Shown here piece by piece: positions 10,852-21,481 of a DNA stretch of 64,000 nucleotides. The translations under genes were made by a program, and so were the position numbers. Each line of letters opens with the position of its first letter. Position 1 is the first letter of the stretch. Origin of the DNA: Clostridium sp. AM58-1XD (GTDB taxonomy: Bacteria; Bacillota; Clostridia; Lachnospirales; Lachnospiraceae); contig NZ_QSDR01000009.1 in assembly GCF_003464085.1 (NCBI RefSeq), positions 73,974 to 137,973 of the forward strand, in the 5' to 3' direction. The notes beneath the pieces are model-generated. The model had not been told where the DNA came from and made no database searches. It saw only the letters and a list, made by a program, of their open reading frames with translations.

Positions 10852-11538
10852 CTAAGCGAACTCCTCGTCCGCATCCACGTTTTCCCCATTCCCTTTCGAA
10901 TAAGAAATTCCGGCCATCTCGTCCATTTGTGACTTACAGCAGCGGTTAAAGACGGATACGACGCGGCCGACACCAATCACGGCCACCACGGTTCCCGCTC
11001 CGATTCCCACAAAGGGATGGCCGCTGAAAAAACCGACGCATGCCGTAATCATAATATTTCCTACATCGAAAACATTTTTTACAAGTCCCATCTCCCTGCC
11101 GGTACAGTCGGATATGGTCTGTACGATCCCGTCACCCGGATTAGGAATCAACCGCATATTCACTGACATCGCCGCTCCAATTCCCGTCAGAACAATCGCC
11201 GCCAGAAGGAGCAGGAACTGCTGCCACAACACCTGAGGCCCATCAGGCAGGACTGCGGCAAACAGGTTGAGAAATCTGGTAAACACGATGCTCAGCGGAA
11301 TCTGAAGAACATCCGCCGGACGCGCACGTCTTCCCCTCATCACGAATTCCGCTATTACGAACAGCGTATACAGCGCGAGTGTCGTATCTCCAAAATTCAG
11401 ATTCCACACATAGGAAATGCTGTATGAAACGGAAATAATCGGCGACACTCCCAGCCCTGTCTTTGTATTGAGTGTAATTCCCAGCGCCAGTATGAGCAAT
11501 CCTGCGGCGTAAATAACAAAACGGTACAGCTTTTTCAT
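10852..11538 (-). CDS. YczE/YyaS-type integral membrane protein
   Basis: A 228-residue membrane protein with about five hydrophobic segments, beginning MKKLYRFVIYAAGLLILALG. It contains the family-like stretch TKTGLGVSPIISVSYSIS and the second motif NPGDGIVQTISD, both typical of the YczE group, distant relatives of YitT. Function is unknown; in Bacillus the family has been linked to production of secondary metabolites, which cannot be inferred here. The start at 11538 is supported by AGAGGG 6-7 nt upstream; a longer in-frame reading to 11619 runs into the groEL terminator hairpin and is rejected. The C-terminal 35 residues are hydrophilic and acidic. Confidence 0.8.
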   Translation of the reverse strand: MKKLYRFVIYAAGLLILALGITLNTKTGLGVSPIISVSYSISYVWNLNFGDTTLALYTLFVIAEFVMRGRRARPADVLQIPLSIVFTRFLNLFAAVLPDGPQVLWQQFLLLLAAIVLTGIGAAMSVNMRLIPNPGDGIVQTISDCTGREMGLVKNVFDVGNIMITACVGFFSGHPFVGIGAGTVVAVIGVGRVVSVFNRCCKSQMDEMAGISYSKGNGENVDADEEFA

Positions 11539-11596
11539 ATGTATCCCTCTCTGTGGTCCAAAACAGTACGGAAGGCTTTCCTGGAAAGTAAAATAC

Positions 11597-11632
11597 AGGC
11601 TCCCGAACCGTTTTGACATGGTTCGGGAGCCT
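11597..11632 (-). terminator. groEL terminator
   Basis: Perfect 13-bp GC-rich inverted repeat AGGCTCCCGAACC (11597-11609) / GGTTCGGGAGCCT (11620-11632), 37 bp after the groEL stop. T-rich sequence follows on both strands, so it may work in both directions. Confidence 0.85.
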
Positions 11633-11668
11633 TTTTAAGCCTTCATGCTGCTGAAGTATTGATCTATA

Positions 11669-13309
<1,641 letters not shown>

Positions 13310-13369
13310 TCAATTATCTTAATTTACTTTTCACTGCCGGTATCCTTCTGTTCAGAACTGTCAATGTTC

Positions 13370-13657
13370 TTACTGCTCGATTACTGCCAGGATGTCACTC
13401 TGCTTTACAATTACAAACTTTTCTTCATCAACTTCTACTTCACTGCCTGCGTATTTGGAATAGATTACCTTGTCGCCAACCTTAACCTGCATGGTGATTT
13501 CCTTGCCGTCTACGACTCCGCCAGGACCAACTGCAACTACCTCTGCCTGCTGTGGCTTTTCCTTTGCCTGACCAGGCAATACGATTCCGGACTTTGTTGT
13601 CTCTTCTGCCACTAACTGTTTTAATACGATCCGGTCAAATAATGGTACTAACTTCAT
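13370..13657 (-). CDS. groES: 10-kDa co-chaperonin GroES
   Basis: The 95-residue co-chaperonin caps GroEL. It starts MKLVPLFDRIVLKQL, has the mobile loop region TTKSGIVLPGQAKEKP, and ends in the usual DILAVIEQ-type strand. An AGGAGG site precedes the ATG. It is the first gene of the groES-groEL operon; hrcA and dnaK are not in the window. Confidence 0.98.
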   Translation of the reverse strand: MKLVPLFDRIVLKQLVAEETTKSGIVLPGQAKEKPQQAEVVAVGPGGVVDGKEITMQVKVGDKVIYSKYAGSEVEVDEEKFVIVKQSDILAVIEQ

Positions 13658-13739
13658 GAGATATTCCTCCTTGTAATCTAATCTTTTTTATCCGGTATGC
13701 TGTTCCTGCCAACCGGCTTTCCTTTTCTTCACAAGTAAT

Positions 13740-13768
13740 GTTATACCACCGTTTGTTAGCACTGTCAA
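13740..13768 (-). promoter_or_regulatory. groESL promoter (sigma-A)
   Basis: Minus strand: TTGACA (13763-13768), 17-bp spacer, TATAAC (13740-13745). The perfect -35 hexamer overlaps the CIRCE operator, so HrcA binding would directly block RNA polymerase. Confidence 0.85.
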
Positions 13769-13782
13769 TAGTCGAGTGCTAA
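13756..13782. promoter_or_regulatory. CIRCE operator (HrcA binding site)
   Basis: TTAGCACTG (13756-13764), nine bases, GAGTGCTAA (13774-13782). This matches the CIRCE consensus TTAGCACTC-N9-GAGTGCTAA with one mismatch in one arm. Confidence 0.95.
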
Positions 13783-13887
13783 TTTTACACATTTTTTACA
13801 AATTTTCCTCTCCACTCCTTAGTTTATAAAAATTTTCTCAACTTATACCTTTCTTTTTTATACGTTTCGTATTAAAATGAAAGAAAG

Positions 13888-13913
13888 TTAATGAATCATT
13901 GAACATTCATTAA
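13888..13913. promoter_or_regulatory. Inverted repeat upstream of the helical-repeat gene
   Basis: Perfect 8-bp inverted repeat TTAATGAA (13888-13895) / TTCATTAA (13906-13913), 28 bp before the start codon. Its position fits a repressor operator; no cognate regulator is identifiable. Confidence 0.4.
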
Positions 13914-13940
13914 GACAGTTTCAGGAAGGGAGCACGAATT

Positions 13941-14654
13941 ATGGGAAAACATGTTGGAAAATGGATTGCTTTGGCAACACTTGCGGGGGCTGCTGCTGCC
14001 GGAATATCATATTTTACAAAATATAAATCATTCCACAAAGAGCTGGAGGAAGATTTTCATGACTTCGAAGATGAGGACGACGACTCTTCTGTAGAAGCTT
14101 CTGAATCCATGGCATCTGAGCGCAAGTACGTATCTCTCAGCTCCGACAAAGATGAATTTGTCGTGGCCGCCAAGGACATGGTGCACGCAGCGAAGGATAT
14201 GGTGAAAGATACCTCTTCCATCGTCAGCGATACCTACCGCGATGTGGCTTCCATAGCCAAGGATTCCGCACTGACAGCCAAGGATAAGGCGGTCGTTGCC
14301 AAGGACAGAATCCACGAGAAGGTTTCAGAAAAGAAAGATGAATTAAAGGAAAAATTCTATACGAAGAAACGCGCTTTTTCGGAAGACATGGACGATGAAT
14401 TCGATGAAGCCGAAGATGAATTCGAAGATACCGTTGATTTCGTAAAAGAGCAGGCGGAAAAGGCGGCGGATCAAGCGGTGGAAGCGACTGTTACGGCCGT
14501 AGACGAAATCTCTGAAGATGCCAGAGATATCGCTGAAGCGGTTGCCGATTCTGCAAGAGTTGCCGCAGACAGTGCGGACGATGTCGTAGAGCGGGTGACG
14601 GAAGCGGCGAAAGAGGCCGAAAAGGTGACGGCTACGATTACGGAAGAATCATAG
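13941..14654 (+). CDS. YtxH-like membrane-anchored amphipathic-helix protein
   Basis: 237 residues. The N-terminal segment KWIALATLAGAAAAGISYF is a signal anchor, followed by an acidic linker. A long alanine-, lysine- and aspartate-rich region has irregular repeats of AKD/AAKDM spaced about 7-11 residues (AAKDMVHAAKDMVKD, AKDSALTAKDKAVVAKDRI), then acidic repeats to the C-terminus. This composition resembles YtxH and LEA-like or apolipoprotein-like helices that lie on membranes or protect proteins under stress. Exact function is unknown. AGGAAGGGAG precedes the ATG. It is divergent from groESL and ends at a bidirectional terminator. Confidence 0.7.
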   Translation: MGKHVGKWIALATLAGAAAAGISYFTKYKSFHKELEEDFHDFEDEDDDSSVEASESMASERKYVSLSSDKDEFVVAAKDMVHAAKDMVKDTSSIVSDTYRDVASIAKDSALTAKDKAVVAKDRIHEKVSEKKDELKEKFYTKKRAFSEDMDDEFDEAEDEFEDTVDFVKEQAEKAADQAVEATVTAVDEISEDARDIAEAVADSARVAADSADDVVERVTEAAKEAEKVTATITEES

Positions 14655-14689
14655 TAAGAAGGGTCATGGTAAGAATATAAAAACAAATA

Positions 14690-14741
14690 CATCCCTGTTA
14701 GAATCGAGGTTTTTACAGCCTTCACTTTTCTAGCAGGGATG
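14690..14741. terminator. Bidirectional terminator between convergent genes
   Basis: 14-bp arms CATCCCTGTTAGAA (14690-14703) / TTCTAGCAGGGATG (14728-14741) with one G-U type mismatch, followed by TTTTCATTTTCT on the plus strand. It serves the helical-repeat gene and probably the end of the catabolic operon. Confidence 0.8.
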
Positions 14742-14781
14742 TTTTCATTTTCTATTGCATTCTTTTTTACTCCGCGTCACT

Positions 14782-16293
14782 TCATTTAAACGTCGGATTC
14801 AGCGCTTTTGTTATTTCAACATACTTCTTATAAACCTTATCATATATTTCCGCATTCTCCGGATTGGGATAATAGGTCTCCTTTATGGTTACAAACTTTT
14901 CCGAAGCAGCCTCGATAGACGGCCATATTCCGTTTGCCACACCTGCCAGAATCGCGCATCCCATGCACGGGGTGCTTTCACTGTTATGAATCACTTTAAC
15001 AGGAATCCCCAGGATATCCGCCTTGATCTGGCACCACGCTTTCGACTGAGACCCGCCGCCCAGCGAGCGGATCTCAGTCGCCGACGCGCCCAACTTTGCT
15101 TCGCATTCCAGCATCCGTCTGAGGGCGATGGCCAGTCCCTCCATAATGGCTCTGATGAAATGTCCCCTGGTATGCCCTGCATGGATTCCATAATAGACTC
15201 CATTTGCATTCTCATTCAGTTCCGGTATTCCGGAACCTTGAAAATAGGGGAGCATAATCAGCCCGTCCGCGCCGGGAGGCGTCGCTGTTACAAGTTCATC
15301 CATCTGCGTGTAGGCATTCAGTCCCGTCTTCTCCTCGATCTCCTTTTCCATCTCGCAGAATGTATCTCTGAACCATTTTACAATGATAGAGCCTGTGCAA
15401 TATGGCTGATACAGATATTTTCCCGGAATACCGCTGCAGAGCGCCGGAACCGAACCGTCCGAATCCTCATTCAGCCTGTCGATGGTTGCGACGGTCACAA
15501 GAGCGGATCCCGTACTCTCCGACGCCACTCCCGCCTTCACGTTGCCCGCCCCAATGGCGCCGCAGCCCTGGTCAAATGCCCCTACGTTGATCTTTGTCTT
15601 TGGATCAAGGCCGAATTCTTTTGCCGCCTCTGGGGTAATGACGCCCAGTTCCGTACCTGGGGCGGCAAGCTCCGGAAGATACTCCTTCCTGATTCCCACA
15701 AAATCAAGCATCTCCTGCCAGTAACATCGATTCGTGATGTCAAAATACCCGTGGTCGCTGGCAGTGGAATGATCGGTCACATACTTTCCCGTCAGCCGGT
15801 AGATAAAGTAATCCTTGATCTGAGCAAACATTCTGGTCTGTTCAAACACCTCCGGCATCTGATTCTTGACAGCCAGAATCTTGCTCACCGGATGAATCGC
15901 ATAAATTCCGTCGAAACCGATTTTACGGATGACCTCCTCTTTGCTGAATTTTGACGACAAGTATTCGGCTTCTTTTGTCGCTCTGGTATCCATCCATGCG
16001 ATTACCTTGCAGAGCGGCCGCTGATCCTGATCGAGAAATACACATGTCTCCGCCGTCGATGAAAAACCGGCACATGTTACATCCTTTACATCCACCCCGG
16101 CGTCCAGAATCGCTCCTCTGACCGAATTTGTAAAAGCGTCAATATATAGCTGAAGATCGGCCTCCACTTCTCCTGTAGGAAGCGTTGTGAGCGGATATTC
16201 ACTGGTTTTGCTGCCGTATATGTTCCCATCCTCTCCGATAACCGCGCCTTTTATCGCGGTGGTTCCTATATCTATTCCCAGAATATATTTCAT
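14782..16293 (-). CDS. FGGY-family carbohydrate kinase (xylulokinase-like)
   Basis: A 503-residue kinase with two FGGY domains. The N-terminal phosphate-binding motif is GIDIGTTAIKGAVI, the substrate region is IAWMDTRAT, and the catalytic base is expected in GAFDQGCGAIGAG near residue 235. The C-terminal FGGY signature is around EIRSLGGGSQSKAWCQIKADILG. FGGY enzymes phosphorylate sugars, sugar alcohols or related polyols; sequence alone does not give the substrate. It is the last gene of the catabolic operon, so a sugar-like product of the oxidative steps is plausible. Ribosome-binding site GAAGGAG is well placed. Confidence 0.88.
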   Translation of the reverse strand: MKYILGIDIGTTAIKGAVIGEDGNIYGSKTSEYPLTTLPTGEVEADLQLYIDAFTNSVRGAILDAGVDVKDVTCAGFSSTAETCVFLDQDQRPLCKVIAWMDTRATKEAEYLSSKFSKEEVIRKIGFDGIYAIHPVSKILAVKNQMPEVFEQTRMFAQIKDYFIYRLTGKYVTDHSTASDHGYFDITNRCYWQEMLDFVGIRKEYLPELAAPGTELGVITPEAAKEFGLDPKTKINVGAFDQGCGAIGAGNVKAGVASESTGSALVTVATIDRLNEDSDGSVPALCSGIPGKYLYQPYCTGSIIVKWFRDTFCEMEKEIEEKTGLNAYTQMDELVTATPPGADGLIMLPYFQGSGIPELNENANGVYYGIHAGHTRGHFIRAIMEGLAIALRRMLECEAKLGASATEIRSLGGGSQSKAWCQIKADILGIPVKVIHNSESTPCMGCAILAGVANGIWPSIEAASEKFVTIKETYYPNPENAEIYDKVYKKYVEITKALNPTFK

Positions 16294-16391
16294 CTCTTCT
16301 CCTTCTTACATCTCCTCTCCCTGTTTCGTCTCTTCTCTTTGATTGCCGGCACGGCTGCCGCATCAATCCCCGGTTCCGTGTCTTGTCCGCT

Positions 16392-17921
16392 TCAGCCTTG
16401 TCCGCTTTTGCCTTCGCCTGACTCTGCCTGAGACGAGATCACATCCGCATTAATTTCCATCCAGATGTCCGCGTTTTTTATCCCCAGTTTTTCAGGATTA
16501 AATACCGGCTCCACTCCGGAACGCCTCTGTTCTTTATAGTCTCTGTAGACCTTGACGATCGTGGGTGACATCAGTAAAAGAATGATCACATTGAACCATA
16601 CCATCAGTCCTACTCCCAGTTCTCCCGACGCAAAACTGGTGGATGATTTCTGAACCGCAAAATAGAAAAATACCAGAGGCATCGCTATTCTAAGCACCCA
16701 TATCATCCGCTTTCTGATATTCTGCGTTTTATTATAAAGAAGATAAGCGATTGCCGTCTCTCCCTGATAATAATAATTCAGCAGAGTGGTAAATGCAAAG
16801 AAGAACAAAAAGAATGCAAGGACTGTCGCGCCGATTCCCCCTGGGAAGATCGTATTAAGCGCCTCCTGCGCCCAGATGATTCCGGCCGAATCTTCTGCGG
16901 CCTGCTGAGCCATAATCGCAGACCCCTGCCCCAGGTGGAGTATGGTCCCATCCACCCCTTTTACATTGAAACAGTCTGTCAGAATGATGATCAGTCCTGT
17001 ACAGATGCACACGAACACGTCAATATATACGCTGAAAGAATTTACCAGGCCCTGTACTCCGGGATGCCTGCACTCGGTTGCGGAAGCTGCGGGAACTGCT
17101 TCTCCCATACCGGCTCCCGATGAATTTACGCTTCGTTTTACGCCCCAGAGAACCGCCGTTCCAAGCATGCCTCCGAACACAGCATCCACGCCGAACGCGC
17201 TGGTCACGATCGTGGAAAGCGCTGCGGGAAGTTCTTTGGCATCGATAATCAAAACAATAATTGTAAGAATGACAAATCCTATCGTCATAAAGGGAACTAC
17301 CATCTCCGCCGTCTTGGCGATTCTGCGGATCCCGCCTGAGATAACGATAAAAAGCAGGACCGCCGCAATCGCACCGGTGATGTATTGGGAGATACCCAGG
17401 CTGTTCTTAAATCCGCTGGTGATGGAAAACGCGTGCGGTGCAACGGTGAGAATCGGCACGCAGATTAATGTCATGGCAGCATAGATCAGAGCCAGCGGTT
17501 TAAATCCCAGCCCCCTCTGAATATAATAGTAAGCTCCGCCTCTGTATTCTCCATCCTGTTTAATCTTATAAACCTGTCCGAGAGCGCATTCTGCGTAGGA
17601 AATCGCCGTATCCAGAATCGATGTGATCAGCATCCAGAAAATAGCTCCCGGACCGCCGCTCCATACAGCCACCGCCACGCCGGCTACATTCGCCGTCCCG
17701 ACACGGTATCCGATTACCGTACAGAACGTGGCAAAAGGTGAAATCCCTGTATCCGAACCTCCGGAACTGAACAGAAGATGAATCTGATGCCCGATATTTC
17801 TTACCTGTACCCCTTCCAGCCGGATCGTAAAATAGATCGCCGACCCCAGAATCAGAAATATAATCGGGTTCGACCATACCAGATTATTTAATGTTACAAA
17901 TAGATTACTTAACCCCTCCAT
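16392..17921 (-). CDS. Sodium:amino-acid symporter, AGCS (alanine/glycine) family
   Basis: A 509-residue carrier with about 10-11 hydrophobic helices. Characteristic AGCS segments are visible: GNVAGVAVA-type loop (here GTANVAGVAVAVWSGGPGA), the segment GEYRGGAYYYIQRGLG, and VNSSGAGMGEAVPAASA. Typical members import alanine or glycine with Na+. Its place between the dehydrogenase subunits and the FGGY kinase suggests it imports the substrate of this pathway, perhaps an alanine/glycine-containing compound. AAAGGAG lies 7 nt before the ATG. Confidence 0.92.
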   Translation of the reverse strand: MEGLSNLFVTLNNLVWSNPIIFLILGSAIYFTIRLEGVQVRNIGHQIHLLFSSGGSDTGISPFATFCTVIGYRVGTANVAGVAVAVWSGGPGAIFWMLITSILDTAISYAECALGQVYKIKQDGEYRGGAYYYIQRGLGFKPLALIYAAMTLICVPILTVAPHAFSITSGFKNSLGISQYITGAIAAVLLFIVISGGIRRIAKTAEMVVPFMTIGFVILTIIVLIIDAKELPAALSTIVTSAFGVDAVFGGMLGTAVLWGVKRSVNSSGAGMGEAVPAASATECRHPGVQGLVNSFSVYIDVFVCICTGLIIILTDCFNVKGVDGTILHLGQGSAIMAQQAAEDSAGIIWAQEALNTIFPGGIGATVLAFFLFFFAFTTLLNYYYQGETAIAYLLYNKTQNIRKRMIWVLRIAMPLVFFYFAVQKSSTSFASGELGVGLMVWFNVIILLLMSPTIVKVYRDYKEQRRSGVEPVFNPEKLGIKNADIWMEINADVISSQAESGEGKSGQG

Positions 17922-17973
17922 GTTGTCTCTCCTTTCAGCGGCAGGAAGTACCGCTTACGTAACGATTACCATA

Positions 17974-18825
17974 TCACCAATCATGCTCAAAGAACTCTTC
18001 GTCGGCCTCGATCTCCAGAGAAGTATACCCCGTCAGTTTGATCGGACGCACCGGTCCCCTCTTGGTGGCCTGGGGAATCTGCGCCGGAGCTGTCTTTAAT
18101 TCCTGTGCAATAATCCGCTCGATCGTCTTTGCACAATTTCGCCCCTGGCAGAGTCCCATTCCCGCTCTCAACAGACGTTTCACCTCATTGACGCTGGTGG
18201 CCCCATTTCTGACCGCTTCGATTACTTCCTCTTTTGTGATCTCCTCACAGCGGCATACATACATCGTATCATCTTTTACGTCGTCTGTCGTAACCGGACT
18301 GGAAATTATTTCCTGATTTTCTTCCGCCATTCGTTTCTTATCTACAGAAAAGTTGCGGACCTTCATTCCGTACCCCTTCGGAATCTTCACTTCTACCACC
18401 GCTGTACGGTCATTTGCTCTGGTCATCACAATCCGCTGTACGGTCCCCATCACAAGAAACTCTCCCGCTCTGCTTAAACAGTATACCTCCTGCCCTTTTT
18501 CCGGGAGCGGATAGTATTCATAAGGCAGGGTGACCGTGTCAAAGTGCTCCCCGCTCTGATCCACCAGAAAGATTGCCTGCCCCGGACACAGCGCCACGCA
18601 TAAGCCGCAGCCAATGCATTTTTCCGTATCGATTACAGGAAGATTGGTAATCGGTTCCCCCACCGTGATCGCATGATGCGGACAAGCCGCTTCGCACGGA
18701 TTACAGGGAATATTCTGCCGACACTCGATCACGACGCATTTCTTACGGGCCAGGGTATCGTTTCCGGGAAAACCCGGAATATCCATAACCTCCTCCATCT
18801 CTAAATAACCGGTTTTAGCAAGCAT
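17974..18825 (-). CDS. Iron-sulfur subunit (4Fe-4S ferredoxin plus BFD-like 2Fe-2S) of amino-acid dehydrogenase complex
   Basis: 283 residues. The N-terminal part has two 4Fe-4S motifs: an unusual first cluster (CRQNIPCNPCEAACPH) and a standard one (CIGCGLCVALCPG). The C-terminal part, about 190-250, is BFD-like: CRCEE, then GMGLCQGRNCAKTI, the four-cysteine 2Fe-2S fold. Such subunits take electrons from FAD-dependent proline, hydroxyproline, opine or related amine dehydrogenases. It directly follows the alpha flavoprotein (59-bp gap) in the operon. AAGGTGAG precedes ATG 18825. Role as electron-transfer subunit is strongly supported; the electron acceptor is unknown. Confidence 0.85.
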   Translation of the reverse strand: MLAKTGYLEMEEVMDIPGFPGNDTLARKKCVVIECRQNIPCNPCEAACPHHAITVGEPITNLPVIDTEKCIGCGLCVALCPGQAIFLVDQSGEHFDTVTLPYEYYPLPEKGQEVYCLSRAGEFLVMGTVQRIVMTRANDRTAVVEVKIPKGYGMKVRNFSVDKKRMAEENQEIISSPVTTDDVKDDTMYVCRCEEITKEEVIEAVRNGATSVNEVKRLLRAGMGLCQGRNCAKTIERIIAQELKTAPAQIPQATKRGPVRPIKLTGYTSLEIEADEEFFEHDW

Positions 18826-18884
18826 TTTTTCTCACCTTCCATTCTTCCATCTGTCTGATAATCTCCTCCTTGGCCTCCGCGCGG

Positions 18885-19943
18885 CTAAACGAACGGGCCG
18901 GTTCTCAGTTGATTCAGAGAGTTCCAGACGTTTTGCTTTGCCTCTTTTGCCTCGTTTTCGTCCATCAGGCCGAGAGCCTCTGCAGCCGCGATACCTGCAA
19001 GTTTGCCCTCTTCAATCGCGGACGACGCTTCCTCCACTCCTGAAGAATCTCCTGCCACATAGATGCCGTCTTTCGTCGTCATCATATCGCGGTCATGCAT
19101 CGGAACCTGGGAGCCCAGTCTTCCTCCATTTACAAACACTACATCCGCCATAGACGGAAGGCCGATATCCGGCGTAAGACCCACTGCTATACCGATCGTG
19201 TCACATTCTATGAACTGTTCCGTACCTTTTACCGGCTGAAATCTGTCATCCACCTTGGCAATCACAGCTCCCTTTATTCCGCTCAAATCCTCATTCGGAA
19301 CCGCTTCCAAAATGGTATGCCCTGTATACATGGGAACTCCCGCTCTTCTCACCTTTGCAGAATGTACCCCATACCCGCCTACGGTCGGCGCCGCTTCGAC
19401 AACCCCCGCCACATCCGCTCCTGACTGAAGAAGCTGATAGGTCACGATCAGGCCCACATTGCCGGAGCCGATCATCAGCACTTTTTTTCCCACCGGCACC
19501 CGGTGCACGTTAATCATCGTCTGGATCGCCCCCGCTCCTACCACACCCGGCAGGGTCCATCCTGGAAATGCCAGCGGGTTCTCTGAAGCCCCTGTCGCCA
19601 TAATTACTTTCTTTGGATGTACGATTACACCTGTTTCCCCATGTACCGCAAGCGCCACGCCCTCATCATTGGGATAGATCCCGTAGGCTACCGTGTCGAG
19701 CATAACCTCAACACCGAGTTTCTGTACTTCCTCCAAAAGTTCCGTCCCTATATCCACGCCTCTGACTCCCGCTTTATGTCTTCTGGAGCCGAAGAACTTG
19801 TGGATTTGCTTAAAAAGCTGTCCGCCTGGTTTGCTGTTCTCATCCACCACCAGCACTTGTGCGCCGCATTTTGCCGCCTCAATGGCTGCGGAAAGTCCTG
19901 CCGGTCCTGCGCCGATGATCAGAATATCTATTACGTCCTTCAT
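18885..19943 (-). CDS. FAD/NAD(P)-binding alpha subunit of amino-acid dehydrogenase complex (HcnB/OoxA/LhpE-like)
   Basis: The 352-residue flavoprotein has an N-terminal FAD Rossmann motif (ILIIGAGPAGLSAAIEAA), a CxxC-free core, an NAD(P)-type dinucleotide fold (VLMIGSGNVGLIVTYQLLQSG), and the C-terminal GIYVAGDSSGVEEASSAIEEG FAD loop. This is the pattern of the alpha subunits of HcnABC, opine oxidases and D-hydroxyproline or proline dehydrogenases. ATG 19943 is chosen because GGGAGGGG precedes it; the stop of the small 2Fe-2S gene overlaps it as ATGA. A longer in-frame reading would overlap that gene extensively. Substrate not determinable. Confidence 0.88.
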   Translation of the reverse strand: MKDVIDILIIGAGPAGLSAAIEAAKCGAQVLVVDENSKPGGQLFKQIHKFFGSRRHKAGVRGVDIGTELLEEVQKLGVEVMLDTVAYGIYPNDEGVALAVHGETGVIVHPKKVIMATGASENPLAFPGWTLPGVVGAGAIQTMINVHRVPVGKKVLMIGSGNVGLIVTYQLLQSGADVAGVVEAAPTVGGYGVHSAKVRRAGVPMYTGHTILEAVPNEDLSGIKGAVIAKVDDRFQPVKGTEQFIECDTIGIAVGLTPDIGLPSMADVVFVNGGRLGSQVPMHDRDMMTTKDGIYVAGDSSGVEEASSAIEEGKLAGIAAAEALGLMDENEAKEAKQNVWNSLNQLRTGPFV

Positions 19944-20260
19944 TTCGACCCCTCCCATTTTCCAAGACCATCCTGTGTCTCTATCCTCATTCCGTCTTCC
20001 ACAGGAGTGATACATGTGCGGACGTTCGGGTCTCCGTTCACCGTCATGACACAGTTGGTGCACCGCCCGATTCCGCAGAAATATCCCCGCGGCTCATGTT
20101 TTTTTGCACTGATGTTCTGAACCTTGATCCCGGCCGCCAGAAGCGCAGCCAGAATTGGTTCTCCTTCCCTTGCGGATATTTCCTTTCCGTCTACCGTGAT
20201 CCGGACCTCTCTTGCCTCTTCCAGATCGCCTAATATAATATGATTTTCTATTCTGGACAT
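19940..20260 (-). CDS. Small 2Fe-2S ferredoxin-like gamma subunit
   Basis: A 106-residue Fer2_4-type protein. The cysteine pattern is CGIGRCTNC (C-x4-C-x2-C) with the fourth cysteine in NVRTCITPV, as in plant-type 2Fe-2S domains of sarcosine oxidase alpha N-termini and HcnA/LhpF-like subunits. It would carry electrons within the dehydrogenase complex. Its stop overlaps the alpha-subunit start as ATGA, indicating translational coupling. A hairpin in the 123-bp gap upstream may adjust its expression relative to the beta subunit. Confidence 0.88.
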   Translation of the reverse strand: MSRIENHIILGDLEEAREVRITVDGKEISAREGEPILAALLAAGIKVQNISAKKHEPRGYFCGIGRCTNCVMTVNGDPNVRTCITPVEDGMRIETQDGLGKWEGSK

Positions 20261-20309
20261 CTCATTTCCTCCAAATTTCCCGTATCAATATCCCTATCCG
20301 TGAACTTTT

Positions 20310-20349
20310 AAAAATAGTAAGGCTCGAAAGGGCCTTGCCAACTATTTTT
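20310..20349 (-). terminator. Intra-operon hairpin with U-run (attenuator or processing site)
   Basis: AAAAATAGTAAGGC (20310-20323) pairs with GCCTT plus ACTATTTTT (20332-20336 and 20341-20349), leaving a 4-nt bulge. Read on the minus strand the hairpin is followed by TTTTTAAAAG. It lies between the beta-subunit gene and the downstream electron-transfer genes, so it could terminate a fraction of transcripts or define an mRNA end. Confidence 0.5.
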
Positions 20350-20383
20350 CATGTATCGTACGTAAGCGCCCAGAGGACAGGCA

Positions 20384-21465
20384 TTACGTGCTCGCAACAT
20401 TAAAGTATTCCTCTCCTTTGATACATTTGATTAAATGCGCAGCTGCCGCAGGTCCGATGGCATATCCGCAGAAGCCGGTAACTGCATAGTAAATTCCCGG
20501 ATGGTTTTCAACCTCCCCGATGTACGGAAGTCTCTCCGGAGTAAATCCTTCAAAACCGGACCAGCTTCTCAATATATTGAGTTTGCTGATGGATGGAATG
20601 ATGTCCTGCGCTTCTCTCACGTTGAAGCAAAGTCCGTTGATGGAAACATCCTTTCTGTCGCTGGTCTCCAGGTCGCCGTATCCTTCTCTTCCTCCGCCGA
20701 TCAGGAGGAGCCTTCGGCCGTCTGCTTCATCGTCAGTGTCGGAGTCGTAATGGTATAGTCGATGAAATGGGGCGCTTTCTCAGTAACCGTGATCATGTTG
20801 TGTTTTTCTTCCAGTTCGATATGTACGCCCAGCGGATCTAATAATTTAGGAGAACGGATGCCGCAGGTAATAAGCACCTTGTCGGCCCGGAACGCTTCAT
20901 TGTCGGAATATGCCAAATACCCCTTTCCGTCCTCTGCCGGTTCGATCTTTGTAATGACCTGGTGATCCATAAATTCTGCGCCCAGCTTCTTTGCCGCCAT
21001 CAGGATATTGACTCCCGCTTTCAGCGGATTCGAGTATCCTGACATGGGACTGAAGTTTGCCGCGATGACATTTTCACATATGTAAGGGACTTTTTCGTGC
21101 ACCTGTTCTTTAGTCAGGCGTTCTACCGGAAGCCCGTTTAACGCAAATCGTTCCTCCTGCTCGTCCAGAAGATGGAGATCTTCCTCACGCAAAATGCAGA
21201 ATAACCCGCCGGTGCGGTGGTACCCCACATCAATTCCCTCTTTATTCTGAAACTGATCCCACAATTCTGCAGACAGTTTATGCAGGGGAAGGGAGCGGGG
21301 CGGCTGCTGGAGAAGCTCCAGCCCGCCTGCATTTACACCCGACGCCTCGTTACACGGATACGTCCTGTCTACAATCATTACCTTCTTATTATCTTTTGCG
21401 AGAAAATACGCTGCGCTGCAGCCCACGATTCCCGCGCCGATAATCAAATATTCTGCTTGCTTCAC
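20384..21465 (-). CDS. DadA/SoxB-like FAD amino-acid oxidoreductase (beta subunit), frameshifted in this sequence
   Basis: The catalytic D-amino-acid-oxidase-like flavoprotein starts with FAD motif LIIGAGIVGCSAAYFLA and has the conserved ASGVNAGGLE segment. The C-terminal end (RSWSGFEGFTPERLPYIGEV, then GFCGYAIGPAAAAHLI) lies in another frame. The break is near 20712-20718; changing GAAGGCTCC to GAAGGGCTCC restores one 360-residue frame reading ...LLLIGGGREGYGDLE. GTG at 21465 is taken as the start because AGGAGGAG lies 6 nt upstream. With the gamma, alpha and ferredoxin genes it forms a proline/hydroxyproline/opine-dehydrogenase-like complex oxidising an amine. Confidence 0.85.
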
Positions 21466-21481
21466 GAGAAACTCCTCCTTT

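Noticed and set aside
14755..15954. 399-codon plus-strand frame
   Set aside because: Antisense to the FGGY kinase, whose motifs are clear. No ribosome-binding site or recognisable domain.
20384..21465. DadA-like gene as a true pseudogene
   Set aside because: A single added G restores a full-length protein and the same error type occurs in essential genes.
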